64,000 nt of DNA from positions 131,001-195,000 of the forward strand of contig CAJNDS010001335.1 in the NCBI GenBank assembly GCA_905221605.1, in the 5' to 3' direction. This DNA comes from Symbiodinium natans (taxonomy: Eukaryota > Sar > Dinophyceae > Suessiales > Symbiodiniaceae). The first letter of the stretch is position 1. Each line of letters begins with the position of its first letter. The notes under the pieces are model-generated. The model searched no databases and had not been told where the DNA came from. It saw only the letters and a program-made list of their open reading frames with translations. Shown piece after piece: positions 32,801-43,350 of this stretch. The translations under genes and the position numbers were made by a program.

Positions 32801-34520
32801 GGTTTAGGGTTTAGGGTTTAGGGTTTAGGGTTTAGGGTTTAGGGTTTAGGGTTTAGGGTTTAGGGTTTAGGGTTTAGGGTTTAGGGTTTAGGGTTTAGGG
32901 TTTAGGGTTTAGGGTTTAGGGTTTAGGATTTTAAGCCCTCAGGACCCGAAACCAAATCTCTCTCCACCCCCCCCCCCCCCCTTTCTTCCCACAGCAGCTA
33001 AGTCTGCTGCATTTGGGAAGTAAACAGCACCCATCGCCTTGGCCAATGCTTTGGGTGTTACGGACTTGTGGTGTAGGGTTTAGGGTTTAGGGTTTAGGGT
33101 TTAGGGTTTAGGGTTTAGGGTTTAGGGTTTAGGGTTTAGGGTTTAGGGTTTAGGGTTTAGGGTTTAGGGTTTAGGGTTTAGGGTTTAGGGTTTAGGGTTT
33201 AGGGTTTAGGGCACCGTTTTTATGGTTAAGTGTTTCGGGCCTAGGGCGCCTAATTTTCGAGTGGCAGTGCTCGACAACTTGCGATGTCTTGTGACTCCGC
33301 GGAGGCCGTGTCACCACCAAAAAGGGTTTAGGGTTTAGGGTTTAGGGCTTAGGGTTTAGGGTTAGGCAGCCCTAAACCCTAAACCCTGAACCCTCAGTCC
33401 TAAACCCTGTGGCCTATAGCCGACGCGAAAGCCTCACAAGGTCGCTTCTGATGTAGGGTTGAGGGCTACGAAGCCTAGAGCAATAATGTAAGAAAGTAGC
33501 GTAGCCTGAATATAGTAAAAAGAATGCTAGTACTCTGGTCATATCATGATAGTATCAGTACTCTAGTAATGTAGTAATATAGCCATTTAGTAGCAATATG
33601 TTTTTGATATGCAAGTATGGCAATGTAGGCACAAGTTCATACGTAGAAATCATACTAAGCACTTGTGCAGCATAAGTGGCCGTCCCTTGTGCCAATTGGG
33701 TGAACGCGATCGAGAACACATACAGGATGATGACCTGTCAAGGAGGGCTGAGGGCTTAGGGTTAAGACTTCATCTTACAGAATGCTCCAAAACATAGGAA
33801 AGCCATACAGATTCTTAGTGGTGAAACCAGACACCCAATGAACGGGTTGAGGGTGGAACGAGGGAGTTAGGGACCTTATATCCCCGTACCTACATCTCTG
33901 TTCCCGAATCGCCCCTATTCCCTAATCTCCTAATCAAATCAGGTAGCAGCTGCGCAGAAAAACTCTGGCCTAGCAGCAATACTCGCAGCCTCCCAATTCC
34001 TCAACAAAGAAAGGTGCAGTCCTTGCCTGCTCCGAACAAAAAGCCCCTGGTTCATAGTAGGGAATGAGGGAATGAGGTAATTACCCTGTAAATACCCTTT
34101 AAGGGATTCTATAGGGTACCTCATTCCCTCATTCCCTACTAAGAACCAGCTAGCAAACACGGGCAGCTTTTTCTTTCCAGCAGTGCTGTGCAAGCTTGCA
34201 AGACCACGCCGACAGGGCACCGCACTGCTTAGCACACTGATTCCGGGGATCTGCAACTACCTCTTGGGATCTTCAACAACAACTCGGAAACATTTTCGGG
34301 CTCTGAATCGCACATCGAGTCCCCTTAAGCAATCCTGCAATGGGCCCCTGGCAGCTCGAATTTGGCTGGACTCTGCGGCCCACCTACAGGAGGGGTGAAA
34401 CATGAGATCGCATGGACAAATTCTTTTTGTCCAGGAGGTCGATCTCCCTCGTCAGCTTCTCAATCCTTGGTCGTTTCGAGTTGCTCTTGGGGCGCGTTCT
34501 TTTCCTACGTCATCTCGAAG
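20768..34520 (-). CDS. Voltage-gated-type cation channel gene (multi-exon, partial)
   Basis: At least ten small exons on the minus strand appear in the order expected for protist four-domain-type or single-domain voltage-gated cation channels with a long calcium-responsive tail. First comes a charged helix (34395-34520), then pore-loop sequence LLIYGTFLDDIAPF (31577-31668) and S6-like TVLNLLIGVLCEV (28198-28281). After those lie VVSQVAQNEKEDLMV (26350-26443), EF-like acidic sequence, IVDFTEFIF (23419-23490) and VILKLRQTNECTIRDMVDL (20768-20868). I recognise the last block as the conserved end of dinoflagellate channels of this type. Voltage-sensor helices S1-S4 were not securely found, and introns are large and full of telomere-like arrays. 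Whether the 34.4-kb helix belongs here or to the upstream gene is unsure. Confidence 0.6.
21471..21533 (-). CDS. Channel exon: EF-hand-like segment
   Basis: Exactly 21 codons, QDNPDDALDFSKFMEALVFC plus Q, followed directly by a good donor GTGAAG at 21470. The acidic loop and DFSKFMEAL helix resemble an EF-hand half, in keeping with the other calcium-related segments of the gene. Confidence 0.55.
22392..22472 (-). CDS. Channel exon: helical tail segment
   Basis: The minus strand encodes VEISKHLPEDAKTLVDLARG and LVHKD. It lies between the FTEFIF exon (23.4 kb) and the LRQTN exon (20.8 kb), so it most likely belongs to the same tail. No independent motif. Confidence 0.45.
22700..22798. mobile_element. 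Palindromic element, family V
   Basis: GTATAGGGTTTTGGGGGGGC at the left and AGTCCGACCCTTATAATAGT at the right, with ACATAGGGACCATAAGGGAA in the middle. Relatives are at 30688-30783 and 31252-31346, with a divergent one at 40565-40655. Confidence 0.6.
23419..23490 (-). CDS. Channel exon: IVDFTEFIF motif
   Basis: Encodes DQVGIDPVSIVDFTEFIFGG. The G[IV]D..[GS][LI]VDF.[ED]FIF pattern is shared by many dinoflagellate voltage-gated channel tails and supports the gene-level call. It follows the AEFLQIMELPEAV exon in transcript order. Confidence 0.65.
23985..24038 (-). CDS. Channel exon: helix before the FTEFIF motif
   Basis: Encodes AEFLQIMELPEAVLALEE. In this channel type a helix of this kind precedes the VGxDxxxLVDF segment, and the order here agrees. 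The upstream side is a telomere-like array ending ...CCCTAAGAG, so the acceptor AG seems to come from degenerate repeat. Confidence 0.6.
24117..24214. mobile_element. Introner-like element, family I, left end truncated
   Basis: Starts inside the terminus (TGCTGAGTTTCATAAGCC), fused to TTTAGGG repeat, and runs to CACTCAGCTACTAA. The core includes AAAGTGTACACTTTCAG and TATCCCAAAAGGTGTAAAGT. The left terminus is replaced by telomere-like sequence. Confidence 0.75.
25070..25150 (-). CDS. Channel exon: acidic EF-like helix
   Basis: Encodes LAELWQDTNNDDQISQALRS, with an acidic D-x-N-N-D-D loop reminiscent of an EF-hand. Flanking frames also look open, so the exon limits are approximate. Confidence 0.45.
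   Translation of the reverse strand: MTRSACRTLAGHQQRRPNFAGLAIPL
25497..25565 (-). CDS. Channel exon: basic tail segment
   Basis: Encodes ALLKRRADGRELRGQPPPKR. It is low in motif content; membership in the channel is by position between better supported exons. Confidence 0.35.
25915..25990 (-). CDS. Channel exon: amphipathic helix
   Basis: Encodes SRTVEVQLVTVKLQTLLQAL, an amphipathic helix. It follows the post-S6 VVSQVAQNEKED exon, the position of the cytoplasmic helix that precedes EF-like segments in this family. Confidence 0.5.
26350..26443 (-). CDS. Channel exon: post-S6 VVSQVAQNEKED motif
   Basis: Encodes HAQVVSQVAQNEKEDLMVLI. The run VVSxVAxxEKE directly after S6 (LLIGVLCE) is a hallmark I recognise from dinoflagellate and other protist voltage-gated channels. 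The S6-like exon is the next one upstream. Confidence 0.65.
26616..26785. mobile_element. Introner-like element, family II, interrupted by telomere-like array
   Basis: Ends TTAGTAGCCCAGTAACC and GGGTACCACTGGGCTACCAA form the inverted termini, and the core has TTTATAAGGGAACC. Between the left terminus and core about 70 bp of CCCTAAA array (26640-26713) is inserted. Flanking hexamers CGAAAC and GGAAAA are only partly alike. Confidence 0.75.
26874..27058 (+). repeat. Telomere-like array switching from TTTAGGG to TTTGGGG
   Basis: Clean TTTAGGG units up to about 26936 change abruptly to TTTGGGG units that continue to about 27058. The sharp switch between two homogeneous blocks suggests independent expansions rather than scattered point changes. 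Confidence 0.9.
27140..27690. other. Unique sequence with overlapping open frames, no assigned gene
   Basis: About 550 bp of non-repeat DNA in the channel region. Frames are open on both strands (for example 27238-27564 minus and 27393-27680 plus), rich in Ala, Gln and His, but I recognise no motif and no preferred strand. It could be a long intron or an unrelated gene fragment. Confidence 0.5.
27697..27812. mobile_element. Palindromic element, family VIII
   Basis: CATGGGTACGTATAACCCC at the left is matched by GGGGTTATACATACCCATG at the right, with one mismatch. It is a strong ~100-bp fold-back with ACAACTGCAGTT in the middle. It shares the CTTGGAGGT edge with 15613-15828. Confidence 0.7.
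28198..28281 (-). CDS. Channel exon: S6-like transmembrane segment
   Basis: Encodes INASKACTVLNLLIGVLCEV followed by RMEVRVVA. TVLNLLIGVLCE matches the S6 consensus of protist voltage-gated channels (xxLNMLIGVLCEV). Directly downstream in transcript order comes the VVSQVAQNEKED exon, which is the known continuation. Confidence 0.6.
28352..28408 (-). CDS. Channel exon candidate before S6
   Basis: Encodes AVILQLLESRVDPKNGSQA. It lies between the pore and S6 exons in transcript order; the sequence could be helical. Weak support on its own. Confidence 0.4.
29222..29325 (-). repeat. Interstitial telomere-like array (CCCTAAA)n
   Basis: About 14 units. An opposite-orientation array lies at 29690-29783, so the 29.3-29.7 kb stretch is bracketed by arrays pointing toward each other. 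Confidence 0.95.
30688..30783. mobile_element. Palindromic element, family V
   Basis: Left GACTAGAATAGGGTTTTGAG, right GTAATTATTCCGACCCCTAT plus AGT, with TAAAGGGACCCTATAAGGGA in the middle. The right arm matches 31252-31346 closely. Confidence 0.65.
31252..31346. mobile_element. Palindromic element, family V
   Basis: Left GGACTAGGGTTTTGGGAAGT, right GGTAATTATTCCGACCCCTA. It lies 0.5 kb from another copy, on the 5' (minus-strand) side of which the channel pore exon begins. Confidence 0.65.
31577..31668 (-). CDS. Channel exon: pore-loop region
   Basis: Encodes SQVQHSMYSLLIYGTFLDDI followed by APFCDEV. The pattern SM[YH][ST]LLIYGTxLD matches the pore helix/selectivity region of protist voltage-gated cation channels. 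The acidic residues after GTF would face the pore. It precedes the S6-like exon as expected. Confidence 0.6.
32757..33212 (+). repeat. Two long telomere-like arrays (TTTAGGG)n with spacer
   Basis: Arrays at about 32785-32927 and 33074-33212, each near 20 units. A spacer of about 140 bp holds a long C-run and unique sequence. These are the longest arrays in the window. Confidence 0.95.
33460..33830. other. AT-richer unique stretch, no gene seen
   Basis: Contains TAGTA/AATAGT-rich sequence around 33480-33610 and an open plus-strand frame 33609-33797 that matches no family I know. No exon on the minus strand is convincing. Confidence 0.4.
34049..34150. mobile_element. Palindromic element, family IV, nearly perfect hairpin
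   Basis: CTGGTTCATAGTAGGGAATG and its inverted mate CATTCCCTACTAAGAACCAG extend into GAGGGAATGAGGTA. Around 35 bp at each end are almost fully complementary. The centre holds TAAATACCCTTTAAGGGATT. It is the best-preserved copy of the family. Confidence 0.8.
34395..34520 (-). CDS. Exon candidate: charged helix
   Basis: The minus strand encodes KSNSKRPRIEKLTREIDLLD and then KKNLSMRSH, a basic-then-acidic coiled-coil-like helix. It may be the N-terminal cytoplasmic part of the channel to the left, or the end of the polycystin tail to the right. Confidence 0.45.
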
Positions 34521-35689
34521 TTGGGAAGGCCCAACAGGGTTTAGGGTTTAGGGTTTAGGGTTTAGGGTTTAGGGTTTAGGGTGGAGATCCTAAACCACGA
34601 AGCCTTCAACCCTGGAGCTAAACCTTTAAAGAGGCCCTAGACTCCTGGATTAGATTCTTAGATTTAGGAATAAAAAGGCTTATGGTTGAGGGTTTGGTGG
34701 TTTAGGGTTTAGGGTTTAGGGTTAGGGTTCAGGGTTTGGGGGTTTGGGGTTTGGAGTTTGGGGTATAGGGTTTAGGGTTTGGGGTCACCCAACAGTAGCC
34801 TAGGTATAAAAAGAGTCCTTTTTGGTTCAAAGGGACTTAGAAGGGTAGACTCTAGGTAAAAGCAGAATCCTACATCCCATATAACCCTAAACCCTAAACC
34901 CTAAACCCTAAACCCTAAACCCTAAACCCTAAACCCTAAACCCTAAACCTCCCTTACCCCGAACCGAGTCGAGGTCTTAAGCCCTCATAACCCTAAACCC
35001 TGAACCCTTGGAGGCCACGGCCCAGAGAGCCCAATAGCAAGGGAGTCATACTGAGATCCCCTAGGAGGTTCCCTCAATATACTGCTGGTGCGGCCCTTTT
35101 AGGGTTTAGGGTTCAGGGTTCAGGGTTCAGGGTTTAGGGTTTAGGGTTTAGGGTCTCATATTCCGTTAGAGGATCGTTAAACGGGGTCCCCCCGAACTCA
35201 GGGGTACAACCTTAAGGGTCCAAGGCAGAGTCCCATGATGATACCATTTGTCGAAGGAGTAGAGTTTAGGGCTTAGGAATTTCGCGCATAGCTCACAAAA
35301 AGACAAAACCGCTATACGTGGCTTAGGCTTAACCCCAAACCCGATGTAGTATGAGGATGCTAAAGCCCCCCTAAGCTCGCAGGGTACTTGGGGAACCCCT
35401 GTAAAACTTCACATCCCCTACAAGTAAAACGAGAAGGGGTCCACACTTCAGAACCTGAAGCGCCCTAAACCCTAAACCCCAAACCCTAAACCCTAAACCC
35501 TACACCCCCTGAACCCCAAAGTAGGTTCCCTGATTGGAGTTCCTGCTCTCAGGATGCACCTGGGTAGTTGTCTAAGGGTCAACTTTTGGGGTCCCCTATA
35601 TACTAAAATAAAGACCCACAGGAAGGGACCGACCCTAAACCCTAAATCCTAAACCCTAAACCCCTTAACTTAGAGAACGACCCCACACA

Positions 35690-38600
35690 TGTCGCCAAGG
35701 ATCTGCACATCCAGGGTCTGCAGGTAGTCGGTCCTTTGAAGCTCACCCTAAAATCCCCCTAAACCCTAAACCCTAAACCCTAAACCCTAAACCCTAAACC
35801 CTAAACCCTAAACCCTAAACCCTAAACCCTAAACCCTAAACCCTAAACCCTAAACCCTAAAACTAAACCCTGAACCCTTAAGAACCCTAAACCCTAAACC
35901 TTGAACCCTAAACCCTCAACACCAGAACATCTGCGGGCAGGGCCTCTGGTTTCGGGCCGAGCCCCTGTGAACTCGAAACGCGAAAACACTGTAGGGTTTA
36001 GGGTTTTAGACAGCAACGCAGGGTGTTGGGGTGTTCGGGCCACTGGGCCTCGAACCCTAAAACCCTAAACCCTAACCCTAAACCCTAGTGAGCATAACCC
36101 CTGGATCCAGGGGCTTACAACCTTCCATATTTCTAAGGTCCGAAGTATGGGCCCCGAATCTAAAGGACCCTATGATCGAACCCGACTATACCCTATACAT
36201 ATTAATAATCGGGGCCCATGGTTCCAACCTTAGAATATAGACTCTACACGGGTAACTTTGGTTTCGGGCCTTGAAGTTTTGAACTTTGTTGGTTTCGGGC
36301 TCCCTAAAACTCGGAGGCCCGAAGCTCGAAAGCCCTCTGACGCCCTACATCCGGAACATCGGAGGGAAGGGGGTGACTTTAGGAGAAGGGAAGTTTAGGG
36401 ATTAGGGTTTAGGGTTTAGAGGTTAGGGTTTAGGGTTTAGGCTTTTGGGTCACCGCGCTTGGCATACGCTTTAAGGCTTAGCGCTTGCTACCCTGACTGG
36501 GTACCTATCGGCCTTGTGGGTTCTAAGCCTACAGCTTGCGTTTTCTTCGCTTACTGCCTGCTTCCGTGCATTTGGCATCAACCTAGTGGCCTCCAAACCC
36601 CAAGCCCTGACCCTGAGGGTTTGGTGCTTAGGGTTTAGTTCGGATTGTGGTCGAGGGCTTATGGTTACCTGCGCTTGACTCTTTCCTTACAGGCAACTCA
36701 CCCAAAACCTTCGCGGCATCTATCCATGGGCGGTTATCGCTGAGGTTGCAGGTAGGCTTTTGGGCTTAGGGCTTTCGTGTTGAGGGTCGGGGCCAGACAT
36801 TCCGACAACCCACCCTCCTCCAGAAGGCCCTTCACAAGCCCTGATGCTTCCTTGCTGGGCCATATTGTCGAGGGGGTGGAACCCTAAACCCTAAACCCTA
36901 AACCCTAAACCCTAAACCCTAAACCCTAAACCCTAAAGTTTACGTGCTAGGTTCAAGGCTTCAAAAGGTCCCCAAGACGGCTTTAGCCCAGCGGCAGGAC
37001 CAGGGACTGCTGTTTGAGGACCCGCTCCTTTGGGAGTTTAGGGTTTAGGGTTTAGGTTTTAGGGTTTAGGGTTTCGGGCTTGCATGGGCTTTCTATGGTT
37101 TGGCGTTCTAGGGTTTAGGAATGGCAGCGTTAAGGGTTTTAGGGTTTAGGGTTTTGGGGTGTGTAGGCTTCTAGGGTTGAGGCATTGAAGGGTTTTTGGG
37201 TTTCGGGATTTAGGGCTTAGGGTTTTAGAGGTTTTAGGGTTTCGCGTTTTAGGGTTGTTTTAGGGTGCTAGGGTCAAGTCTAGGGATTCTACAGGGACGA
37301 GGGGGTTGAGGCATAGGGTTCTTCGGGTTTAGAGATCTTTGTCTCCTGTTTGGCTTCCCAAGGGTTCTATTTCTTGGGTCCGAAGGCTTCCATGCGATAG
37401 GAGGAGCCCTACATCCGCACTACATACCCCGGCCCCTAAACCCAAATCCTCCTACACCCTGATACCTAAACCCACCCAATTCTCCCAATTCTCCTAAACC
37501 ATATACTCCCATGAGCCCAAAATCCCTGAAACCCCTAAACCCTGCACTCCCCTAAGCCCTCAATCTCCTAACCGCAACCCCCCCACACCGCCCCCAAACC
37601 CCCATAAACGCCCTAAACCCCACAAACCCCTAAAACCCGTAAACCCTAAACCATAAACCCCTATTACAACCCTAAACCCTAAACCCCTAAAACCCTAAAC
37701 CCCTAAACCCCTAAACCCTAAACCCCTAAACCCCTAAACCCCTAAACCCCTAAACCCCTAAACCCTAAACCCCTAAACCCCTAAACCCCTAAACCCTCAG
37801 GATAAAGGCCATGCCTTGGCCACCGCCATATCCCGGACGTACTCGTAGTGCTTCACCCTGGCCTGCAGTCGACGGTCGGTGCTTAGGGTTTAGGGTTTAG
37901 GGTTTAGGGTTTATAGGGTTTACTACTGATCCCTTAAGAACCCGAAAAAAAGAAAAAAAACATTCCTTTCTAAGGGGAATGTAGGGATTACTATTTTTGT
38001 TTCATTCTTTTGGGGTTCTTAAGCAAATAGTAGTTTAGGGTTCGGGTTTAGGGGCTAAGGGGCTTGACGGGCGAGGGGGGCGGGGCTTGGGGTTTAGGGG
38101 TTTAGTTCTAGTAGGGGTTTAGGGGTTTTTGGAGGTTTGGAGTGTAGGGTCTAAGGAGACTTCGGGGAAATCGCCACTTCCTCGCGTGCGTCTGTGGGAT
38201 CTCTGCGCGGGGAGTTCTGGTCAGTAACGCACCCCTTAAAGCTCGAAGCCCCACAAACTTAAACCCTAAACCCCTAAACCCAACCCCTAAACCCTAAACA
38301 AACCCTAAACCCCCAAGCCCTAAACCCCCAAACCCGAAACCCCTAAACCCTAAACCCTGACCTTGCAGGCCCCAAACATGCGGTGCCCCCCCCCCCCCCC
38401 CCAAACCCTAAACCCTAAACCCTAAACCCTAATCCCTAGACCCTAGACCCTAAACCCTAAACCCTAAACCCTAAACCCAAACAAACAAAAAAAACAGAAA
38501 AAAAACCTCTTCTTGGAGCCAGCGGAGGAAATGGTTCAGCCGCCGCTCCAGAATCATCTTCTTCCTCAGCAGGGAGGGTTTTGGCTTGAGGGTTTGGGGT

Positions 38601-41600
38601 TTAGGGTTTAGGGTTTGGGGGTTTGGGGTTTAAGGTTTGAGTAGGCAAAAAGGGGAAAGGGACTACGGCTTAAGGGAGTCTATGCTTGCTGACCATGCCG
38701 AAAGCCAATTCAATTCTTTGCCTTACTTCGTTTTGCGCGTGCTCTCGAAATCGAGGTTTTGCGGCTCCTCCCAAGCTGAAGCCAACCAATATACCTAAAC
38801 CCTAAACCCGAACCCTAAACCCCAAACCCCAAACCCCAAACCCTAAACCCTAATAACCCCTAATAGGCTTTGAGAGGGTAAGCGTAGGTAGGATGCGAGT
38901 GCTCGGTTTGGGCTTTCAGCTGCCCAAAGCTAGGGAACTGGGGGCTGGCGGCTCATGGGGACTCTTGGGAGTTACGGTTACGGTCTTAACTTGGGTGTAG
39001 AGTTTAAGGCTTCGAGTTTAGGGTTTCGGATTTAGGGGCCAAACTGCACCGTTCTGAGCCCCCTAAACCCCAAGCCCCGAAACCCCTACCCTAAACTCAA
39101 GCCCTAGACCCCTGAACCCCTGAACCCCTAACTGAACCCGGGGATAGGCAAAGCATCCGGATGAAGGCGCTCCACTCGTGGGCCTGAAGGCTCAGTCGTT
39201 GTGTGAACTTTCTTGGGGCTTGAACGCCCCCTAAACCCTAAGCCCTAAGGCGCAGATCCACCTAAACTCGGACCCCCGGGGTGTACGGTTCCAGGTGTCG
39301 GGTTTAGGGTTTAGGGCTAGAGTTCATGGTTGAGGGAGTTTAGGGTTTAGGTGGGTTCATCACCTCAAGAATATACAGGCAACTTGAAGCATCAGAGAGC
39401 GGCATGCCCGCAAGAAGGGAATCCTGGCGCTTTGGCGCAGGCCTTCGTGTTTCGGTCTCCAGTCTGGGGTAGAAGGCTGTCGAGGTTTTAGGGTGTCGGG
39501 TTTGGGGGTTTAGGGTTTAGGGTTTAGGGCTAGGGTTTAGGGTTTAGGGTTTAGTGTCTAGGGTTTAGGGTTCAGGGTTCAGGGTTCAGGGTTTAGGATT
39601 AGTAGCAGGGTTTCAGGAAGCTTGCAAAGCATTCCTGCACTCAAGTCTTCGAGCATGAGCCCTACACCCTAAACCCTAAACCCCCTGCAACCATGGACCT
39701 CAAACCCTGCACCCTAAACCCTAAACCCTAAACCCTAAACCCTAAACCCTAAACCCTAAACCCTAAACCCTAAACCCTAAACCCTAAACCCTAAACCCTA
39801 AGCCCTAAGCCCTAGGCCCTAAACCCTAAAGCCTAAACCCAATACCCTAAATCTCAACCCTACATCCTAAACCCTAAGCCCTAAACCCTAAAGCCTAAGC
39901 CCAAACCCTAAGCCCTAAACCCTAAACCCTGAACCCTAAACCCAAACCCCTAAAACCCTAGACCCTAAACTCTAAACTTAACACTACACCCCAAACCCTA
40001 AAAACCCTACAGCCCCTGGTTTGTGGCGCCTTTTTAGGCTCAATCATCGGCATGGGAAGGAACAGCTTTTGCAGCTTCTCCAGCGCCTGGCTCTAGGGCT
40101 TAGGGTTTAGGGTTTAGGGTTTAGGGTTTGTGGTTTCGGGCTTCTAGGCTTTTGCTAGGTTTTGTTGAAAGGTCTGTAAGGGGTTTCGAGGGCTTTTCAG
40201 ACTTTTTGAAGGGTTTTTCAGGGTGTTAAGGGTTCTTAAGGGCTTTTCAGGGTTTTCAAGGGTTCTTAAGGGTTTTTAAGGCTTAGGGCTTTTCATGAGG
40301 GTTACGGTTTCGAGGAAAACCAAAAACCACAGGGGTGCAGGGCGCAGGCTTCGAAAAAGCTAGCCGCCGAAAGGCCCTAAAAACCCGGCAAACCCTAAAC
40401 TTTGCATCAACCCCCCAGTGCACCCCTAAAGCCCCAACCCTCAAGCCCCAGCCCTAAAAACCCTGTCAGCCCTGACCCTTGAGCCAGAATCAGTTCGGAC
40501 GATTGGGGTGGGAGTAACTGCTAGTAGAATCCCCTGCGTTAGGGCTTAGGGTGATAAGGTTTAGGGCTCAGGAGTTATAAGGGTTACTATAATAACCCTC
40601 AAAACCCTACAAGTATGCTAATTATTAGGCCCCTATCTTAGGGTATTGTACCTGAGCGATGGTGTTTCGGGTGTTTCGGGTCTTTCGGGTCTGGGGTCTG
40701 GAGGGCTTCAGGATTTACGGTTTAGGGTTGAGTTTGAGGTTTAGGCTTTAAGGCTTCGGGCCTGGGCGTCTTCTAAGACCGTCAGCAGCGCATCCAGCCA
40801 TATCTCCTGCATTGTGGAGGGAATTGGGGTTACCGGGGCCTAAGCCTCAAACTTCTCGGGGTTTTGGGATTCGGGCTTTTGGCTCCACCATCAACGCTTC
40901 GTACTGGGTCGGGCTCCCATAACCACAGAAAGGATTAGCCATCAAAGACGCGAAGCCCTGCGAACACCACATGGCTAGATCTCAAAGCTTGGGTTCCTGT
41001 TGGGGGGGTACTGTTTACTAGGTGCAGTACTATATAGGGACGCAACCGAAGCCCTGAACTCTCAACCCTCAACCACACCGACTGCGGCACATCCACAACA
41101 CCCTGGGAAAACCGACTGGTTTTTAGTAGGGAATGAGCGAATTCGGTACCCTATATAGTCTTCTAACGGGTATTTAAAGGGGGATACAAGGTGCCAATTC
41201 CCGGAAAAAGCAACCCATGCAAGGTATTTCTGGCCTTTGAAGCCTAAACCCCTAAACTCCATACCATAAACCCTGAAGCCTAACACTAAGCCCTAGACCC
41301 TAGACTCTAGACCCGAAACCCTAAACCCTAGGCCTTGAAAACGCCAGGCTTGGCGTACGACTCCCCCTTGAGCCCTAAAGCGTTCCGACCCTTCCTAGAC
41401 CCAAGTTTAACCTAGGAACAGAAAGGGTTTAGGGTTTAGGGTTTAGGGCTTAGGGCTTAGGGTTTAGGGTGTCGTAGGGTTTAGGGTGACCCAAGAGTAT
41501 CCAGGAATGAGACAGGGTGCCCTTTTTGGTTGAAAGGGGCTTCTACGGGAACCTAGACCCTAAACAAAGAGAATGAGGGCCACACTCTGGATCCCAGCTT

Positions 41601-43350
41601 ATAGCGGTTTAGGGTTTAGGGTTTAGGGTTTAGGGTTTAGGGTTTAGGGTTTAGGGTTTAGGGTTTAGGGTTTAGGGTTTAGGGTTTAGGGTTTAGGGCT
41701 TAGGGTTATAAGCCCTAAAACCCTGAAAGGGTCTTGTGTGTAAACATGTGAGTATACTGCTTCTTGGTAGGGAATGAAGGAATTAGAGACCCTTTATCCC
41801 CCCATCCTTTGCGCTAGACCCTACACCCGTTCAGGGTTTTAGTTATTTGTTTACTTATTTATTTACATATATATATATGTTGGTTGAATTCATGTTATGT
41901 TTATCTCTCACACTACGCTAAGACGCAGTCACAGCTTTCGTCTCATTGTCAGATGCTTGTGGGTGTATGGCAGACTAGCCCTAAACCCTAAACCCTAAAC
42001 CCTAAACCCTAAACCCTAAACCCTAAACCCTAAGCCCTAAGCCCTAACCCCTAACCCCTAACCCCTAACCCCTAAACCCTAAACCCTAAACCCTAAACCT
42101 CAACCCATAAACACCCAAAACCGAACTCATTCCCTGCCAAGGGGACCTCAGCGGGATGGCTCGACTTCTCCAGCTCGCGATTCCTCGAGGGTTTGGGGTT
42201 TAGGATTTAGGACGTTTAGGGTTTAGGGTCTAGGGTTTAGGGTTTAGGGTTTAGGGCCCGCAGCCTCAAACCTGCAAGCCCGACAAACCTTGCCCAGGAA
42301 ATCACCCCTGGCTGTCGGACTTTCAGCCCGCCTCCCCGATTAAAGCCTGCTCCTTGCCTACTATTTGCTTAAGAACCCCGAAAGAATAAAAAAGATCTCT
42401 ATATTACCTTAATAAGGAATATCATTTTTATTTTCGGGGTTCTTAAGCACTTAGTAGTTACAAAATGCTCAAGCGCGCAGCACCTAACGTACCTCGTGAC
42501 TGTAGATGCCCTAAGCCGCAAGCTGTACTCTGGGCTGTTGTTGAAAGAGCGTAGTTAACGGTTACCATACTAAGAATACCAACTTACATATATACATATA
42601 TATATATATACATAATATATATATATATATATACCATTAGGGTTAAGGGTTTGGAGTTAGGGGTTCAGGGGTTTGGGGGTTTGGGGATTGGGGTTTAGGC
42701 TTTAGAAACCATACACCCTAAAAACAAACCCTAAGTTGCCTACAGCACTAAAAAAAGGCCATGCGTCAGGATACACTCTAAACTCTAAACCCCTAAGTAC
42801 CCTGAAGCCCTATTAACAAAGGCCCTGCGTCAGGATACGCTCTAGACCCTACATCCCTAAGTACCCCAAACCCTAAGTACCCTAAGTACGCTAAGTACGC
42901 TAAGTACCCTAAGTACCCTAAGTACCCTAAGTACCCCAAGTACCCGAAGTACCCTAAGTACCCTAACTACCCTAAGCCCTAAACCCTAAACCTAATTCAC
43001 AAAAGGCCATGCGTCAGGATGTTCGTGATGTTGTCGATGGTGCTGGGTGCCTGCGGCTCCTCAACAATTCCTTAGTTGCTGAGTTCATAGGGTTTAGCTC
43101 TAAACCCTAAATCCTAAACCCTAAACCCTAAACCCTGACCCTGAACCTAAACACCCACACTGTGCCCTACACCCGGAACCTTCCCTTATAAGGACCCCAC
43201 GAGGTTCTTCCTCAGCGCTATAGGGGATTCTAATCTCCCCAAAAAGTGTAAAGTGCACTCACTCAGCTACTAAGATTCCCAGCACCTCCGTCTCCATCTC
43301 TTGCTCCCAGCGCTTCTCCACGCGCTTCTGCAAGTCGAGGAGGTCCTGAA
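35690..43350 (-). CDS. Polycystin tail: series of small coiled-coil exons
   Basis: Unique islands between telomere-like arrays that each read open on the minus strand, usually charged and helical. 43279-43350: LQDLLDLQKRVEKRWEQEME. 43013-43062: EEPQAPSTIDNITNILTH. 42470-42545: SPEYSLRLRASTVTR, followed by GTACGT. 41341-41398: GLKGESYAKPG. 40760-40815: STMQEIWLDALLTVLED. 40035-40095: SQALEKLQKLFLPMPMIE. 39380-39470: PKRQDSLLAGMPLSDA. 39160-39220: KFTQRLSLQAHEWSAFIR. 38510-38582: LLRKKMILERRLNHFLRWLQ. 38165-38230: NSPRRDPTDAREEVAIS. 37805-37880: RVKHYEYVRDMAVAKAW. 36695-36752: LSDNRPWIDAAKVLG, followed by GTGAGT. 35690-35755: ELQRTDYLQTLDVQILGDMC. They most simply form one long tail, but a second gene may start within this interval. 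Confidence 0.5.

Noticed and set aside
42855-42970. CRISPR-like array of regularly spaced repeats
   Set aside because: Units are contiguous 9-mers related to the telomere heptamer, without spacers, in a eukaryotic gene context.
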